This document shows positions 41,098 through 49,895 of a DNA stretch of 64,000 nt, in pieces (within the stretch, counting starts at the first letter, position 1; each line of letters opens with the position of its first letter). Below the pieces are notes generated by a model. That model did not search any database and was not told the DNA's origin. It saw nothing but the letters and a program-made list of their open reading frames with translations. The DNA comes from an uncultured Collinsella sp. (GTDB taxonomy: Bacteria > Actinomycetota > Coriobacteriia > Coriobacteriales > Coriobacteriaceae): NCBI GenBank assembly GCA_959023295.1, contig CAUFBM010000013.1:1-64000 (forward strand), written 5' to 3'. The position numbers and the translations under genes are program-made.

Positions 41098-41232
41098 ATG
41101 TTAACGTTGCCATTGTGCAAACACAGAGCCACCGGGCGGCTCAAACGTTTACGCGCAAGGAATCGACGGTCCACAGGCACAGGGACCACCGGTTCGCGTC
41201 TTTTTTGTGTCGCAAAATGGCAACGTCAACAT
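41098..41232. promoter_or_regulatory. Two LacI-2 operators, lac module 1
   Basis: ATGTTAACGTTGCCAT (41098-41113) and ATGGCAACGTCAACAT (41217-41232) are near reverse complements of each other, both in the frame ATG-N3-ACGT-N3-CAT. Their centres are 119 bp apart, which would allow a repression loop. Confidence 0.75.
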
Positions 41233-41294
41233 TTTGGCAACCAAACGTCAAAAGCTACCATCGTTGCTAACCCACCGACTCTTAGGAGCTTTGC

Positions 41295-43064
41295 ATGGAG
41301 CAACTCATCGCCACCATCGAAAAGGGCCAGCCCTTTTTCAACGCGATCGCCCGCAACAAGTACCTCAAGGCGATCCGCGACGGTTTTATCTCCGTCATCC
41401 CCATCATCATCTTCTCGTCCATCTTCTGCCTGGTAGCCTCGGTCCCCAACATCTGGGGTTTCTACTGGCCCGATGACATCAACAACGCCCTGTGGAAGTG
41501 CTACAACTACTCCATGGGCATCCTGGCCATCGCCTGCGCCGCCACCACGGCCAAGCACTTCGCCGACGCCCAGAACCGCGATCTGCCCAAGAATAACCAG
41601 ATCAACTTTATCTCGTGCATGTGCGCGGCCATCATCGGCTTCCTGCTCCTTTCGAGCGACACGATCGCCACGGACGCCGCCAGCGGCTTCAACACCACCT
41701 ACCTTGGTTCCAAGGGCCTGCTGACCGCCTTCATCGCTGCGTTTGTGACCGGCATCATCTACAAGTTCTTTATCAAGCGCAACATCACCGTCAAGATGCC
41801 CGATCAGGTTCCGCCCAACATCTCGCAGACCTTTAAGGACATCATCCCCTTCTCCGTCTGCATCACCGTCTTTTGGGTCTTTGACATCGTCTTCCGCGCT
41901 GCTTTTGGCTTCTGCTTTGCCCAGGGCGTCATCCAGGTGTTCCAGCCCCTGTTCACCGCTGCCGACGGCTACATCGGCCTTGCTGTGATCTACGGCGCCA
42001 TGAGCCTGTTCTGGTTCGTCGGCGTCCACGGTCCCTCGATCGTCGAGCCTGCCATCGCAGCCGCCCTCGTTGCCAACATGACCGACAACCTGGCTGCATT
42101 CCAGGCCGGCGAGCACGCTTCCGCCGTCCTGACGCAGGGCGCCCAGTACTTCGTCGTCTGCATGGGCGGCACCGGTGCCACGCTCGTCCTGGTCTTTATG
42201 TTCTGCTTCCTGGCCAAGTCCCAAGAGATGCGCGCCGTCGGTAAGGCCGCTATCGTCCCCGTGTGCTTCGCCGTCAACGAGCCGCTGCTGTTCGCCGCGC
42301 CCATCGTGCTCAACCCCGTCTTCTTTGTTCCGTTTGTCTTTGCCCCGATCGCCAACATCTGGATCCTCAAGATCTTTATCGACTTCTTGGGCATGAACGG
42401 CTTTATGTACACCCTGCCCTGGACCGTCCCCGGCCCCATCGGCACCATCATGGGCCTGGGCTTCCAGCCGCTCGCCTTTGTGATGCTCGCCATCATCCTG
42501 GTCGTCGACTTCCTTCTGTACTACCCCTTCTTCCGTGCCTATGACGCCCAGAAGTGCGCTGAGGAGGCCGAGATTTCCGAGGAGGAGCTCGCCGCCAAGA
42601 ACGCCGAGAAGGCCGCCAAGCTCAACGATGCCTTCCAGGGCAAGGCCGACGCCAAGAGCGTTGCCGCCGGCGCCGCCGCCGAGGCCGTGAAGGCCGACGC
42701 CGTTCCCGCAGCACCCGCCGCCGAGGCAACGACCGCCAGCGACCTCAACGGCAAGCGCGTGCTCGTGCTCTGCCAGGGCGGCGGAACCTCGGGTCTGCTC
42801 GCCAACGCGCTGGCCAAGGCCGCCAAGGAGCGCGGTATTAACCTCGAGACCGCTGCCGAGGCCTATGGCAACCACGTGGACATGCTCCCTGACTTCGATC
42901 TGGTCGTCCTGGCCCCGCAAGCCGCCAGCTACCTGGCCGACCTGCAGAAAGACTGCGAGCGCGTGGGCAACAAGTGCGTTGCCTGCCGTGGCAAGCAGTA
43001 CATCGAGCTCTCCCAGAACGGCGATAAGTCTCTCGCCTTCGTCTCCGAGCAGCTTTCGAAGTAA
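41295..43064 (+). CDS. lacE: PTS lactose-specific IICB component, module 1
   Basis: 589 residues. The IIC domain (about 1-430) has the family opening FFNAIARNKYLKAIRDGFIS, the substrate-site motifs WFVGVHGPSIVEP and VCFAVNEPLLFAAPIVLNP, and eight to ten spans. An Ala/Glu-rich linker (about 430-480) leads to a IIB domain whose phospho-cysteine is Cys493 (VLVLCQGGGTSGLLANAL). It imports and phosphorylates lactose or a related beta-galactoside. ATG 41295 follows AGGAG. It is followed by lacG and faces LacI-2. The fused IICB layout is that of LacE; the separate LacF supplies the IIA. Confidence 0.94.
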   Translation: MEQLIATIEKGQPFFNAIARNKYLKAIRDGFISVIPIIIFSSIFCLVASVPNIWGFYWPDDINNALWKCYNYSMGILAIACAATTAKHFADAQNRDLPKNNQINFISCMCAAIIGFLLLSSDTIATDAASGFNTTYLGSKGLLTAFIAAFVTGIIYKFFIKRNITVKMPDQVPPNISQTFKDIIPFSVCITVFWVFDIVFRAAFGFCFAQGVIQVFQPLFTAADGYIGLAVIYGAMSLFWFVGVHGPSIVEPAIAAALVANMTDNLAAFQAGEHASAVLTQGAQYFVVCMGGTGATLVLVFMFCFLAKSQEMRAVGKAAIVPVCFAVNEPLLFAAPIVLNPVFFVPFVFAPIANIWILKIFIDFLGMNGFMYTLPWTVPGPIGTIMGLGFQPLAFVMLAIILVVDFLLYYPFFRAYDAQKCAEEAEISEEELAAKNAEKAAKLNDAFQGKADAKSVAAGAAAEAVKADAVPAAPAAEATTASDLNGKRVLVLCQGGGTSGLLANALAKAAKERGINLETAAEAYGNHVDMLPDFDLVVLAPQAASYLADLQKDCERVGNKCVACRGKQYIELSQNGDKSLAFVSEQLSK

Positions 43065-43130
43065 GTAACGTCCAGGGCCAGTCGACCATCAGCAGCCGGC
43101 TGGCCCTTCGATTTAGACGATTGGATCATC

Positions 43131-44570
43131 ATGTCCGTTAACCCTGCTAGCGTCACTAACCCGCCCGCGCAGTTTCCCGAGGGCTTTGTCTTTGGCGGCG
43201 CCACTGCTGCCTACCAGGTAGAGGGCGAGACCCGCACTCACGGTAAGGGCAAGGTTGCCTGGGACGACTTCCTGGAGGCCCAGGGGCGCTTTTCCCCCGA
43301 TCCCGCTTCGGACTTCTACAACCAGTACCCCGTCGACCTGAAGCTGTGCGAGGAGTTCGGCATCAACGGCGTTCGCCTCTCCATCGCCTGGAGCCGCATC
43401 TTCCCCAACGGCACCGGTGAGATTAACCCCGAGGGCGTCCAGTTCTATCACGACCTTTTCGCCGAATGCCACAAGCACCATGTTGAGCCGTTTGTCACGC
43501 TGCATCACTTCGATACGCCGCTTCCCCTCTTTGAGAAGGGCGACTTCCTCAACCGCGAGACCATCGACGCCTTTGTGGACTTTGCCACCTTCTGCTTTAA
43601 GGAGTACGCCGACCAGGTGACCTACTGGTTCACCTTTAACGAGATTTGGGCCGACGCCTCCAACACCTACATCGAGGGTACCTTCCCCGGTGGCGTCAAG
43701 GCGCATCTGGCCGAGGCCTTCCAGTGCGAGCACAACATGATGCTCGCCCACGCCAAGGCCGTGCTGGCGTTCCACAACGGCGGCTTTAAGGGAAAGATCG
43801 GCGTTATCCAGTCGCTGGAGTTTAAGTATCCGCTCAACGAGAACGACCCCGCCGACATCAAGGCCGCCAACAACGAGCACGTGCTGCAGAACCAGTTCTT
43901 GCTCGACGCCACCTTCCGCGGCGACTACGCGCCCGACACCCTCGAGTGCGCCAACCGTCTGGCTGCCGTCTCGGGCGGCACCATCGAGATCCTGGACGAG
44001 GACCTCGAGATTATGCGCGAGGCCGCGCTCTACAACGACTACCTGGGCGTCAACAACTACCAGTGCCGCTTCTTGAAGGCTTACGACGGCGAAAACGACC
44101 TGCACCACAACGGTACGGGTGAGAAGGGTACCGGCCGCTGGCGCGTCAAGGGTATTGGCGAGCACGTGAATAAGCCCGGCATCCCCACCACCGACTGGGA
44201 CTGGATCATCTATCCCGAGGGCCTGTTCGACCTGCTCGTCTACATCAAGCAGCGCTACCCCAACTACAAGCAGATCTTCATCACCGAAAACGGCATGGGT
44301 TACAAGGACCCCTACAAAGACGGCTTTGTGGACGATCAGCCGCGCATCGACTACATCGAGCAGCACCTGCGCTGGCTGCTCAAGGCCATGGAGGTGGGCG
44401 TCAACGTGGGCGGCTACTTCCTGTGGAGCCTGCAGGATCAGTTCTCCTGGACTAATGGCTACAACAAGCGCTATGGCTTCTTCTACGTTGACTTTGAGAC
44501 CCAGAAGCGCACGCCCAAGGCAAGCGCCTACTGGTACAAGCACGTAGCGCAGACCCGTCGTCTGGACTAG
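43131..44570 (+). CDS. lacG: 6-phospho-beta-galactosidase, module 1 (GH1)
   Basis: 479 residues, GH1 beta/alpha barrel. Acid/base Glu171 is in WFTFNEIWAD, nucleophile Glu386 in FITENGMGY. The phosphate-binding region SWTNGYNKRYGFFYVDFETQ with conserved Ser, Lys and Tyr marks a 6-phospho-glycosidase, and the Trp after Ser is the residue typical of galactosidase-type LacG. It cleaves lactose-6-phosphate to glucose and galactose-6-phosphate. The ribosome site before ATG 43131 is weak, suggesting translation coupled to lacE 66 bp upstream. A near-paralogue is at 48082. Confidence 0.92.
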   Translation: MSVNPASVTNPPAQFPEGFVFGGATAAYQVEGETRTHGKGKVAWDDFLEAQGRFSPDPASDFYNQYPVDLKLCEEFGINGVRLSIAWSRIFPNGTGEINPEGVQFYHDLFAECHKHHVEPFVTLHHFDTPLPLFEKGDFLNRETIDAFVDFATFCFKEYADQVTYWFTFNEIWADASNTYIEGTFPGGVKAHLAEAFQCEHNMMLAHAKAVLAFHNGGFKGKIGVIQSLEFKYPLNENDPADIKAANNEHVLQNQFLLDATFRGDYAPDTLECANRLAAVSGGTIEILDEDLEIMREAALYNDYLGVNNYQCRFLKAYDGENDLHHNGTGEKGTGRWRVKGIGEHVNKPGIPTTDWDWIIYPEGLFDLLVYIKQRYPNYKQIFITENGMGYKDPYKDGFVDDQPRIDYIEQHLRWLLKAMEVGVNVGGYFLWSLQDQFSWTNGYNKRYGFFYVDFETQKRTPKASAYWYKHVAQTRRLD

Positions 44571-44614
44571 CGGCTTGCGGGGTTGTCTGCCCACATAACC
44601 TGCCCCCATTTCTC

Positions 44615-44661
44615 AGCCGGGGGCGGCACGTCACACGGCACGCCGCCCCCGGCTTTTTTTT
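44615..44661 (+). terminator. lac module 1 terminator
   Basis: AGCCGGGGGCGGC and GCCGCCCCCGGCT form a 13-bp GC-rich stem followed by eight Ts, 45 bp after lacG. Confidence 0.95.
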
Positions 44662-44683
44662 GGGCGGACCGTATCGCACGTTT

Positions 44684-44901
44684 GTCTCAATCTGTAACAT
44701 CTAGCCAAGTTTTTGGTCCCTAGCTGTTACAAATCGAGACAGACAGAACGCCCGAGCAGAAATATCTCAATCTGTAACATCTAGCTGGTTATTTCACCCT
44801 TAACTGTTACAGATCGAGACATATGGAATAGGCGGGGCCGAATTGTCTAAATCTGTAACACTAAAACCGATTTTGGACGTCTGATTGTTACAGATTGAGA
44901 T
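44684..44901. repeat. Hairpin array 2: three 57-bp palindromic units
   Basis: Units 44684-44740, 44764-44820 and 44845-44901, each exactly 57 bp, with spacers of 23 and 24 bp. Arms are as in array 1 (TCTCAATCTGTAACA / TGTTACAGATTGAGA with paired changes). It fills the gap between the lac module 1 terminator and the convergent lacI-3 stop, ending 17 bp from that stop codon. Confidence 0.92.
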
Positions 44902-44918
44902 GAACGAGCCGAGCACGT

Positions 44919-45929
44919 CTACGCTCGCAGATCCCGCACGCTCGCACGCTCGACCAACACGCCCGAGACGAGCGTACGGCTTCTGGAGCTCGGGGCTTCC
45001 AGACCTGCGACGACCTCGTTAAGCGCACGGATGCCCAGCTCGCGATGGCGAAACTTCACCGACGTCAGAATCGAGTTGGGAATCGTCTTGTAGAGCTCAT
45101 CGTCGAAGCCGATCACGGACACGTCGTCGGGCACACTGAGCCCTTTGTCACGTAGAGCCATCATCACGCCGTTTGCCATGCAGTCGTTAGCGGCGAGGAC
45201 CGCCGTGCAATCGGGCTTATCGGCAAGCACAAGGCCCGCGGCATAGCCACTATCCGCATTCCAATCGCCTTGCAGAGGCTCGGGCGGCTCAATGCCACGC
45301 GCCTCGAGTGCCGCACGCCAACCTTTCATACGGCACTGGCTCGACAGCGACTCTTTCTTACCCGAAACGAAATACACGTTCTTGTGACCATGATCCAAGA
45401 AGTACTCGCACGCCATGCGCGCGCCGCCCTCTTGGTCGTCACTGACGGTGGAGCAGGTAGGATGTTCCATCGGTGTGATAATCACAGTCTTGAGGTCCTT
45501 CGGTGCCTCAAAGGTATCAAAGTCATCGACCATCTGACGCAGGTTGAAGATCATGCCATCAACAGGCAGCTGCGACATCCTGCGCGCCGCATCGGCAAGG
45601 GTCATCTTCTCCCCTGCGCGCTTCTTAATCATCGTGAGCGCAAAGCCGCGTTCCTCGGCGGCATCGGCGATACCGTCAATCATGTCCACGGCACCACCCG
45701 ACAAGTGAAACAGCACGACGCCGATGCACCCGTAACGGCCCAACTTGAGCGAACGCGCGGCAAAGTTAGTTCGAAACCCGAGTGCCTCCATTGCGGAATG
45801 GACCTCATCGCGTGTCGACTCTCGCACGCTATCGGGCTCGTTGATCACACGCGAAACCGTCTTGAGAGAAACACCCGCGGCAATCGCCACATCGTTCATC
45901 GAGACGTTTTTCTTGTCCATCGTTGCCAC
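44919..45929 (-). CDS. LacI-family repressor of lac module 2 (LacI-3)
   Basis: 336 residues. HTH VSMNDVAIAAGVSLKTVSRV (recognition helix S-L-K-T-V-S-R), hinge FRTNFAARSLKLG, and a sensor with AVLAANDCMANGVMMALRDK and VIGFDDELYKTIP. GTG 45929 has GGAG five bases upstream; ATG 45920 is possible and ATG 45980 unlikely. Divergent from lacE-lacG module 2, with three tandem operators at 46061-46124 between. Paralogue of LacI-1 and LacI-2. Confidence 0.92.
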   Translation of the reverse strand: MATMDKKNVSMNDVAIAAGVSLKTVSRVINEPDSVRESTRDEVHSAMEALGFRTNFAARSLKLGRYGCIGVVLFHLSGGAVDMIDGIADAAEERGFALTMIKKRAGEKMTLADAARRMSQLPVDGMIFNLRQMVDDFDTFEAPKDLKTVIITPMEHPTCSTVSDDQEGGARMACEYFLDHGHKNVYFVSGKKESLSSQCRMKGWRAALEARGIEPPEPLQGDWNADSGYAAGLVLADKPDCTAVLAANDCMANGVMMALRDKGLSVPDDVSVIGFDDELYKTIPNSILTSVKFRHRELGIRALNEVVAGLEAPSSRSRTLVSGVLVERASVRDLRA

Positions 45930-46002
45930 TGCTTCTCCAGTCGGTTTTGCATCGCTTGCTTTTTGCGTTCTAGCATACACTACCTGCCTGACTGATAAAT
46001 CA

Positions 46003-46030
46003 ACCGTTTACCGGACAATATCGACCACTC
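46003..46030 (+). promoter_or_regulatory. Degenerate ACCGTTT-N14-ACCACTC site, lac module 2
   Basis: Same 14-bp spacing as the four better sites but with a poor second half. It shares ACCG.ACAATAT/CTTGC-like internal sequence with 41063-41090 upstream of module 1. Confidence 0.3.
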
Positions 46031-46060
46031 ACCCGTATATCCTTGTTGCTCTTCCAATAA

Positions 46061-46124
46061 TGTCTTACGTTGTCATTAACGAAATGACAACGTTGTCATT
46101 AACGAAATGACAACGTTGTCATTT
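46061..46124. promoter_or_regulatory. Tandem LacI-3 operators, lac module 2
   Basis: A 23-bp unit (ACGTTGTCATTAACGAAATG plus ACA) is repeated exactly at 46067-46089 and 46090-46112, with a partial third. This yields two perfect palindromes ATGACAACGTTGTCAT (46084-46099, 46107-46122) and a degenerate site to the left. The 23-bp step is about two helical turns, so repressors could bind side by side. Confidence 0.85.
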
Positions 46125-46227
46125 CGCAATGCCTTCCTTAAGTAGGAAGGCTTCCGGGCAGTCCTGACCATCCATCGACGACCAGTTCCATCCACATGCA
46201 TCGCGCATCAAGTAGTAAAGGAGCTCT

Positions 46228-48006
46228 ATGGACGCCATCGTAAAAATGCTCGAAAAGCATCAGCCGTTCTTTGAGAAGATCTCGAGGAACATATACCTCC
46301 AGGCCATCAAGGACGGATTCCTTGGGTGCATGCCCATTGTCCTCACCTCTTCGATCTTTCTGCTCATTGCCACCCTTCCCGGCGTAGTCGGCATCACGCT
46401 GCCCCAGCCGCTCATCGACTGGTGCAACAAGCTCTACAACTTCACCATGGGCGTCATGGGCATCATGGTTGCCGGCACCACTGCCAAGAACTTCACGGCA
46501 TCCATGAACCGTCGTATGCCCGCCGGCAAAGTGCTCAACGACGGTTCCACCATGGTGGCCGCCCAGTGCAGCATGCTGCTGCTCGCAGTCACGCAGTTCA
46601 CCACCAAGTTCAACGGCTCCGAACTTTCGGTCTTCGATTGCACCAGCATGGGCACGCGCGGCCTGTTCTCGGCCTATATCGCCGCGTTCATTACCGTGTG
46701 GGTCTACAAATTCTGCGTCTCGCGCGATCTGACCATTAAGCTGCCCAAGGAGGTCCCGGGCGCCATCGCTCAGAACTTCCGCGACATCATCCCCTTCGGC
46801 GGCGCCGTCATCATCTGCGGCATCATCGATGTCGTCGTGCGCAACCTCATGGGCGTTCCGTTCTCCGAGCTGCTTATCAAACTGCTCTCCCCGCTCTTCA
46901 CCGCTGCAGAAACCTATCCTGGCCTTATCCTTATCCAGGCAGCCACCGCGTTCTTCTGGTTCATCGGCGTCCACGGCCCCTCGATCGTCCAGCCGGGCAT
47001 CGACCCCATCCGTCTTGCCAACCAGGCCGAGAACCTGCAGGTTCTGCTGGCAGGCGGCCACCCCGCCCATTCCCTCACCTTTAACATGTCGCTCGTGGGT
47101 GAGTTCGGCGGCACCGGCGCCACGTTCATCGTGCCGCTTCTGCTGATTCTCTTTATGAAGTCCAAGCAGCTCAAAGCCGTCGGCAAGGCCTCGATTGTTC
47201 CTGTGGCCTTCGCTGTCAACGAACCGCTGCTCTTTGGCGCGCCGATGATCCTTAACCCCTACATGCTCATACCCTTTGTTGCCGCCGGCTGCGTCAACGT
47301 AAGTGTTGCCAAGTTCTTTATCGATAACGTGGGCATGAACGGCTTCTCCTTCGTGGTGCCTTGGGCCACCCCCGCCCCCATCGGCATCTTCATCACCACG
47401 AACTTCCAGCTTATCGCCCTGGTATTTGTCGCGATCATCATCTTGCTGGACGCCATCATCTACCTGCCGTTCTTGAAGGCATACGATAAGCTGCTCTGCG
47501 ACCAGGAGGCCGAGCGCGCCGCCGAGCTGGGTCTCGAGTCCGATGGTGCCGCTTCCATCGCCGCCAGCAACCCTGCGCCTGTCATCGAGCAGACCGCCGC
47601 TGCCGTCGAGCCGACCGCCGCTGTCGCCGACAGCAAGCCTGTTGCCGACCAGCCCGAGCCCGCCGCCGACGCATCCGCTAAGAAGGATGTCGATGGCCTG
47701 AAGGTCCTCGTCCTGTGCGCCGGCGCCGGCACCTCTGCCATGCTTGCCAACGCCATCAAGGAAGGTGCTGCGCAGACCGGAGAGAACATCGCTTCCTCCG
47801 CAGGCGCCTATGGCCAGCACACTGCCATCATGGATCAGTACGACGTTATCGTGCTTGCCCCGCAGGTCCGTAGCTACTACAACGACATGAAGGCCGACAC
47901 CGATCGCCTGGGCATTAAGCTGCTCGCTCCGCGCGGCAAGGAATATATCGACCTCACCCGCGACCCCGCCGGCGCCATCAAGTGGCTCCGCGAGAACCTC
48001 GACTAG
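46228..48006 (+). CDS. lacE: PTS lactose-type IICB component, module 2
   Basis: 592 residues with the same layout as module 1: IIC opening FFEKISRNIYLQAIKDGFLG, WFIGVHGPSIVQPGIDPIRL, VAFAVNEPLLFGAPMILNPY, then an Ala/Pro-rich linker and a IIB domain with phospho-cysteine Cys497 (VLVLCAGAGTSAMLANAI). The sugar-facing sequences differ from module 1 (for example PGIDPIRLANQ instead of PAIAAALVANM), so the two probably prefer different beta-glycosides. ATG 46228 has AAGGAG upstream. Controlled by LacI-3. Confidence 0.93.
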   Translation: MDAIVKMLEKHQPFFEKISRNIYLQAIKDGFLGCMPIVLTSSIFLLIATLPGVVGITLPQPLIDWCNKLYNFTMGVMGIMVAGTTAKNFTASMNRRMPAGKVLNDGSTMVAAQCSMLLLAVTQFTTKFNGSELSVFDCTSMGTRGLFSAYIAAFITVWVYKFCVSRDLTIKLPKEVPGAIAQNFRDIIPFGGAVIICGIIDVVVRNLMGVPFSELLIKLLSPLFTAAETYPGLILIQAATAFFWFIGVHGPSIVQPGIDPIRLANQAENLQVLLAGGHPAHSLTFNMSLVGEFGGTGATFIVPLLLILFMKSKQLKAVGKASIVPVAFAVNEPLLFGAPMILNPYMLIPFVAAGCVNVSVAKFFIDNVGMNGFSFVVPWATPAPIGIFITTNFQLIALVFVAIIILLDAIIYLPFLKAYDKLLCDQEAERAAELGLESDGAASIAASNPAPVIEQTAAAVEPTAAVADSKPVADQPEPAADASAKKDVDGLKVLVLCAGAGTSAMLANAIKEGAAQTGENIASSAGAYGQHTAIMDQYDVIVLAPQVRSYYNDMKADTDRLGIKLLAPRGKEYIDLTRDPAGAIKWLRENLD

Positions 48007-48081
48007 TTCCTCCCTCTGTTGGTGCTCGGATCCCCAGTTCGGGCACCTCTCCCTATTCGTATCCCACAGAAAGGATGACTC

Positions 48082-49503
48082 ATGACCAACCCCATGCAGT
48101 TCCCCGACGGTTTTGTGTTTGGCGGCGCCACCGCCGCTTACCAAGTTGAGGGCGAGACCCGCACGCACGGCAAGGGCAAAGTGCCCTGGGACGATTTCCT
48201 GGCAGCTCAGGGTCGCTTCTCCCCCGACCCCGCAAGCGATTTCTACAATAAGTATCCAGTCGATATCGACCTGTGCCAGCGCTTCGGCATTAACGGCATT
48301 CGTGTCTCCATCGCTTGGAGCCGTATCTTCCCCAACGGCACCGGCGAGATTAACCCCGAGGGCGTCGCTTTCTATCACGAGCTTTTCGCCACCTGCAACA
48401 ATGCCGGCGTTATTCCCTATGTCACGCTCGATCACTTTGATACGCCCGAAGCCTTTTACCAGAACGGCGGCGAGGGCTTCTTGACGCGCACGACGATCGA
48501 CGCCTTTGTCGAGTACGCCAAGTTCTGCTTTGCCGAGTTCACCGAGGTCAAGCACTGGTTTACCTTTAACGAGATCCCTGCAACTGCCGAGGGCAGCTTT
48601 ATCGTTGGCAACTGGCCGCACGGCGAGAAGTATCGCCTGGACAAGGCCTTCCAGCTCATGCACAACATGATGGTGGCCCATGCCAAGGCTGTCGTCGCCT
48701 TCCATGAGGGCGGCTTTGAGGGCGAGATCGGCATTGTCCAGAACCTGGAGCCCAAGTATCCCCTCGACCCCAACAGCGCCGCCGACTGCGAGGCAGCTCG
48801 CATGGCCGACGTCATCAACAACCGCTGGGTGCTCGACGCCACCTTCCGCGGCCACTATGCAGCCGACACCATGGAGACTGCGACCAAGCTGGCCCATATC
48901 GCCGGCGGCGAGCTCGACGTCCGCGACGAGGACATCGCCGCGCTGACCGCCGCGCTCCCCTATAACGATTGCCTGGGCATCAACACCTACAAGTGCCAGT
49001 TCCTGCGTGCCGCCGAAGGCGAAAACGACATCAACCACAATGGCACCGGCGACAAGGGCTCCTCGCGCTGGTTCCTCAAGGGCGTTGGCGAGGCATGCGT
49101 GCGCGAAGGCGTACCCACCACCGATTGGGACTGGATCATCTATCCCGAGGGCCTGTACGACCTGCTGCTGCGTATTAAGAACGATTACCCCAACTACAAG
49201 AAGATCTACATCACCGAGAACGGCATGGGCTATAAGGACGACTTCGAGGACGGCTTTATCGACGACGCCCCTCGCATCGACTACATGCGTCAGCATCTCG
49301 CATGGGTCCTCAAGGCAATCGACGGCGGCGTAAACGTCGACGGTTACTTTGTGTGGTCGCTGCAGGACCAGTTCTCCTGGACCAACGGCTACAACAAGCG
49401 CTACGGCCTGTTCTACATCGACTTTGAGACCCAGAAGCGCTATCCCAAGGCAAGCGCGTACTGGTACAAGAACGTCGCGGAGACCGGCCTGCTCATGGCC
49501 TAG
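48082..49503 (+). CDS. lacG: 6-phospho-beta-galactosidase-like GH1 enzyme, module 2
   Basis: 473 residues. Acid/base Glu164 is in WFTFNEIPAT, nucleophile Glu379 in YITENGMGY, and the phosphate site in SWTNGYNKRYGLFYIDFETQ. It retains the Trp typical of LacG. It is closely similar to the module 1 enzyme through most of its length. It acts on the phosphosugar from the adjacent LacE; the precise disaccharide is unknown, so lacG is given by similarity. ATG 48082 follows AGAAAGGATG. Confidence 0.9.
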   Translation: MTNPMQFPDGFVFGGATAAYQVEGETRTHGKGKVPWDDFLAAQGRFSPDPASDFYNKYPVDIDLCQRFGINGIRVSIAWSRIFPNGTGEINPEGVAFYHELFATCNNAGVIPYVTLDHFDTPEAFYQNGGEGFLTRTTIDAFVEYAKFCFAEFTEVKHWFTFNEIPATAEGSFIVGNWPHGEKYRLDKAFQLMHNMMVAHAKAVVAFHEGGFEGEIGIVQNLEPKYPLDPNSAADCEAARMADVINNRWVLDATFRGHYAADTMETATKLAHIAGGELDVRDEDIAALTAALPYNDCLGINTYKCQFLRAAEGENDINHNGTGDKGSSRWFLKGVGEACVREGVPTTDWDWIIYPEGLYDLLLRIKNDYPNYKKIYITENGMGYKDDFEDGFIDDAPRIDYMRQHLAWVLKAIDGGVNVDGYFVWSLQDQFSWTNGYNKRYGLFYIDFETQKRYPKASAYWYKNVAETGLLMA

Positions 49504-49525
49504 TTTCCGCCACATACCCCCTGTC

Positions 49526-49575
49526 GGCCGCATGAGAATCCCTCCACGGGTTCGCATGCGGCCTTTTTGTTTTTG
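49526..49575 (+). terminator. lac module 2 terminator
   Basis: GGCCGCATG and CATGCGGCC with an inner CCC/GGG pairing, followed by TTTTTGTTTTT. Confidence 0.9.
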
Positions 49576-49596
49576 GTGGGCCCGAGCAGGCCGTTC

Positions 49597-49895
49597 GTCT
49601 CAATCTGTAACATCTAGCAGGGATTTTCGGCCCCAATTGTTACAAATTGAGACGAACGGAGGCGCCCGGTTCGAAATATCTAGATCTGTAACATCTGACT
49701 CGCTTTTGGCCGTCTAACTGTTACAGATCGAGATAAAGACGATGGCTGGGTAGACAAAATCTCGATCTGTAACACCTGGTCAAGTTTTTGGGTCCTAGCT
49801 GTTACAGATCGAGACAAACGGAATAGGCCGGGCCAAAAATCTCAATCTGTAACATCTGGTTGGCGATTTCACCCCTACCTGTTACAGGTTGAGAC
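49597..49895. repeat. Hairpin array 3: four 57-bp palindromic units
   Basis: Units 49597-49653, 49678-49734, 49759-49815 and 49839-49895, each 57 bp, with spacers of 24, 24 and 23 bp. Spacers resemble those of array 2 (GGAATAGGC.GGGCC..AA). It lies between lacG module 2 and the convergent deoR gene; 49896-50015 beyond the array holds nothing I recognise. Confidence 0.92.

Noticed and set aside
44684..44901. CRISPR array
   Set aside because: The regular 57-bp repeat and 23-24-bp spacer looked CRISPR-like, but repeats are long imperfect palindromes with variable centres, spacers are similar to each other, and no cas genes are near.
46138..49557. 1139-codon minus ORF
   Set aside because: Antisense of lacE and lacG of module 2; both sense genes have full family motifs.
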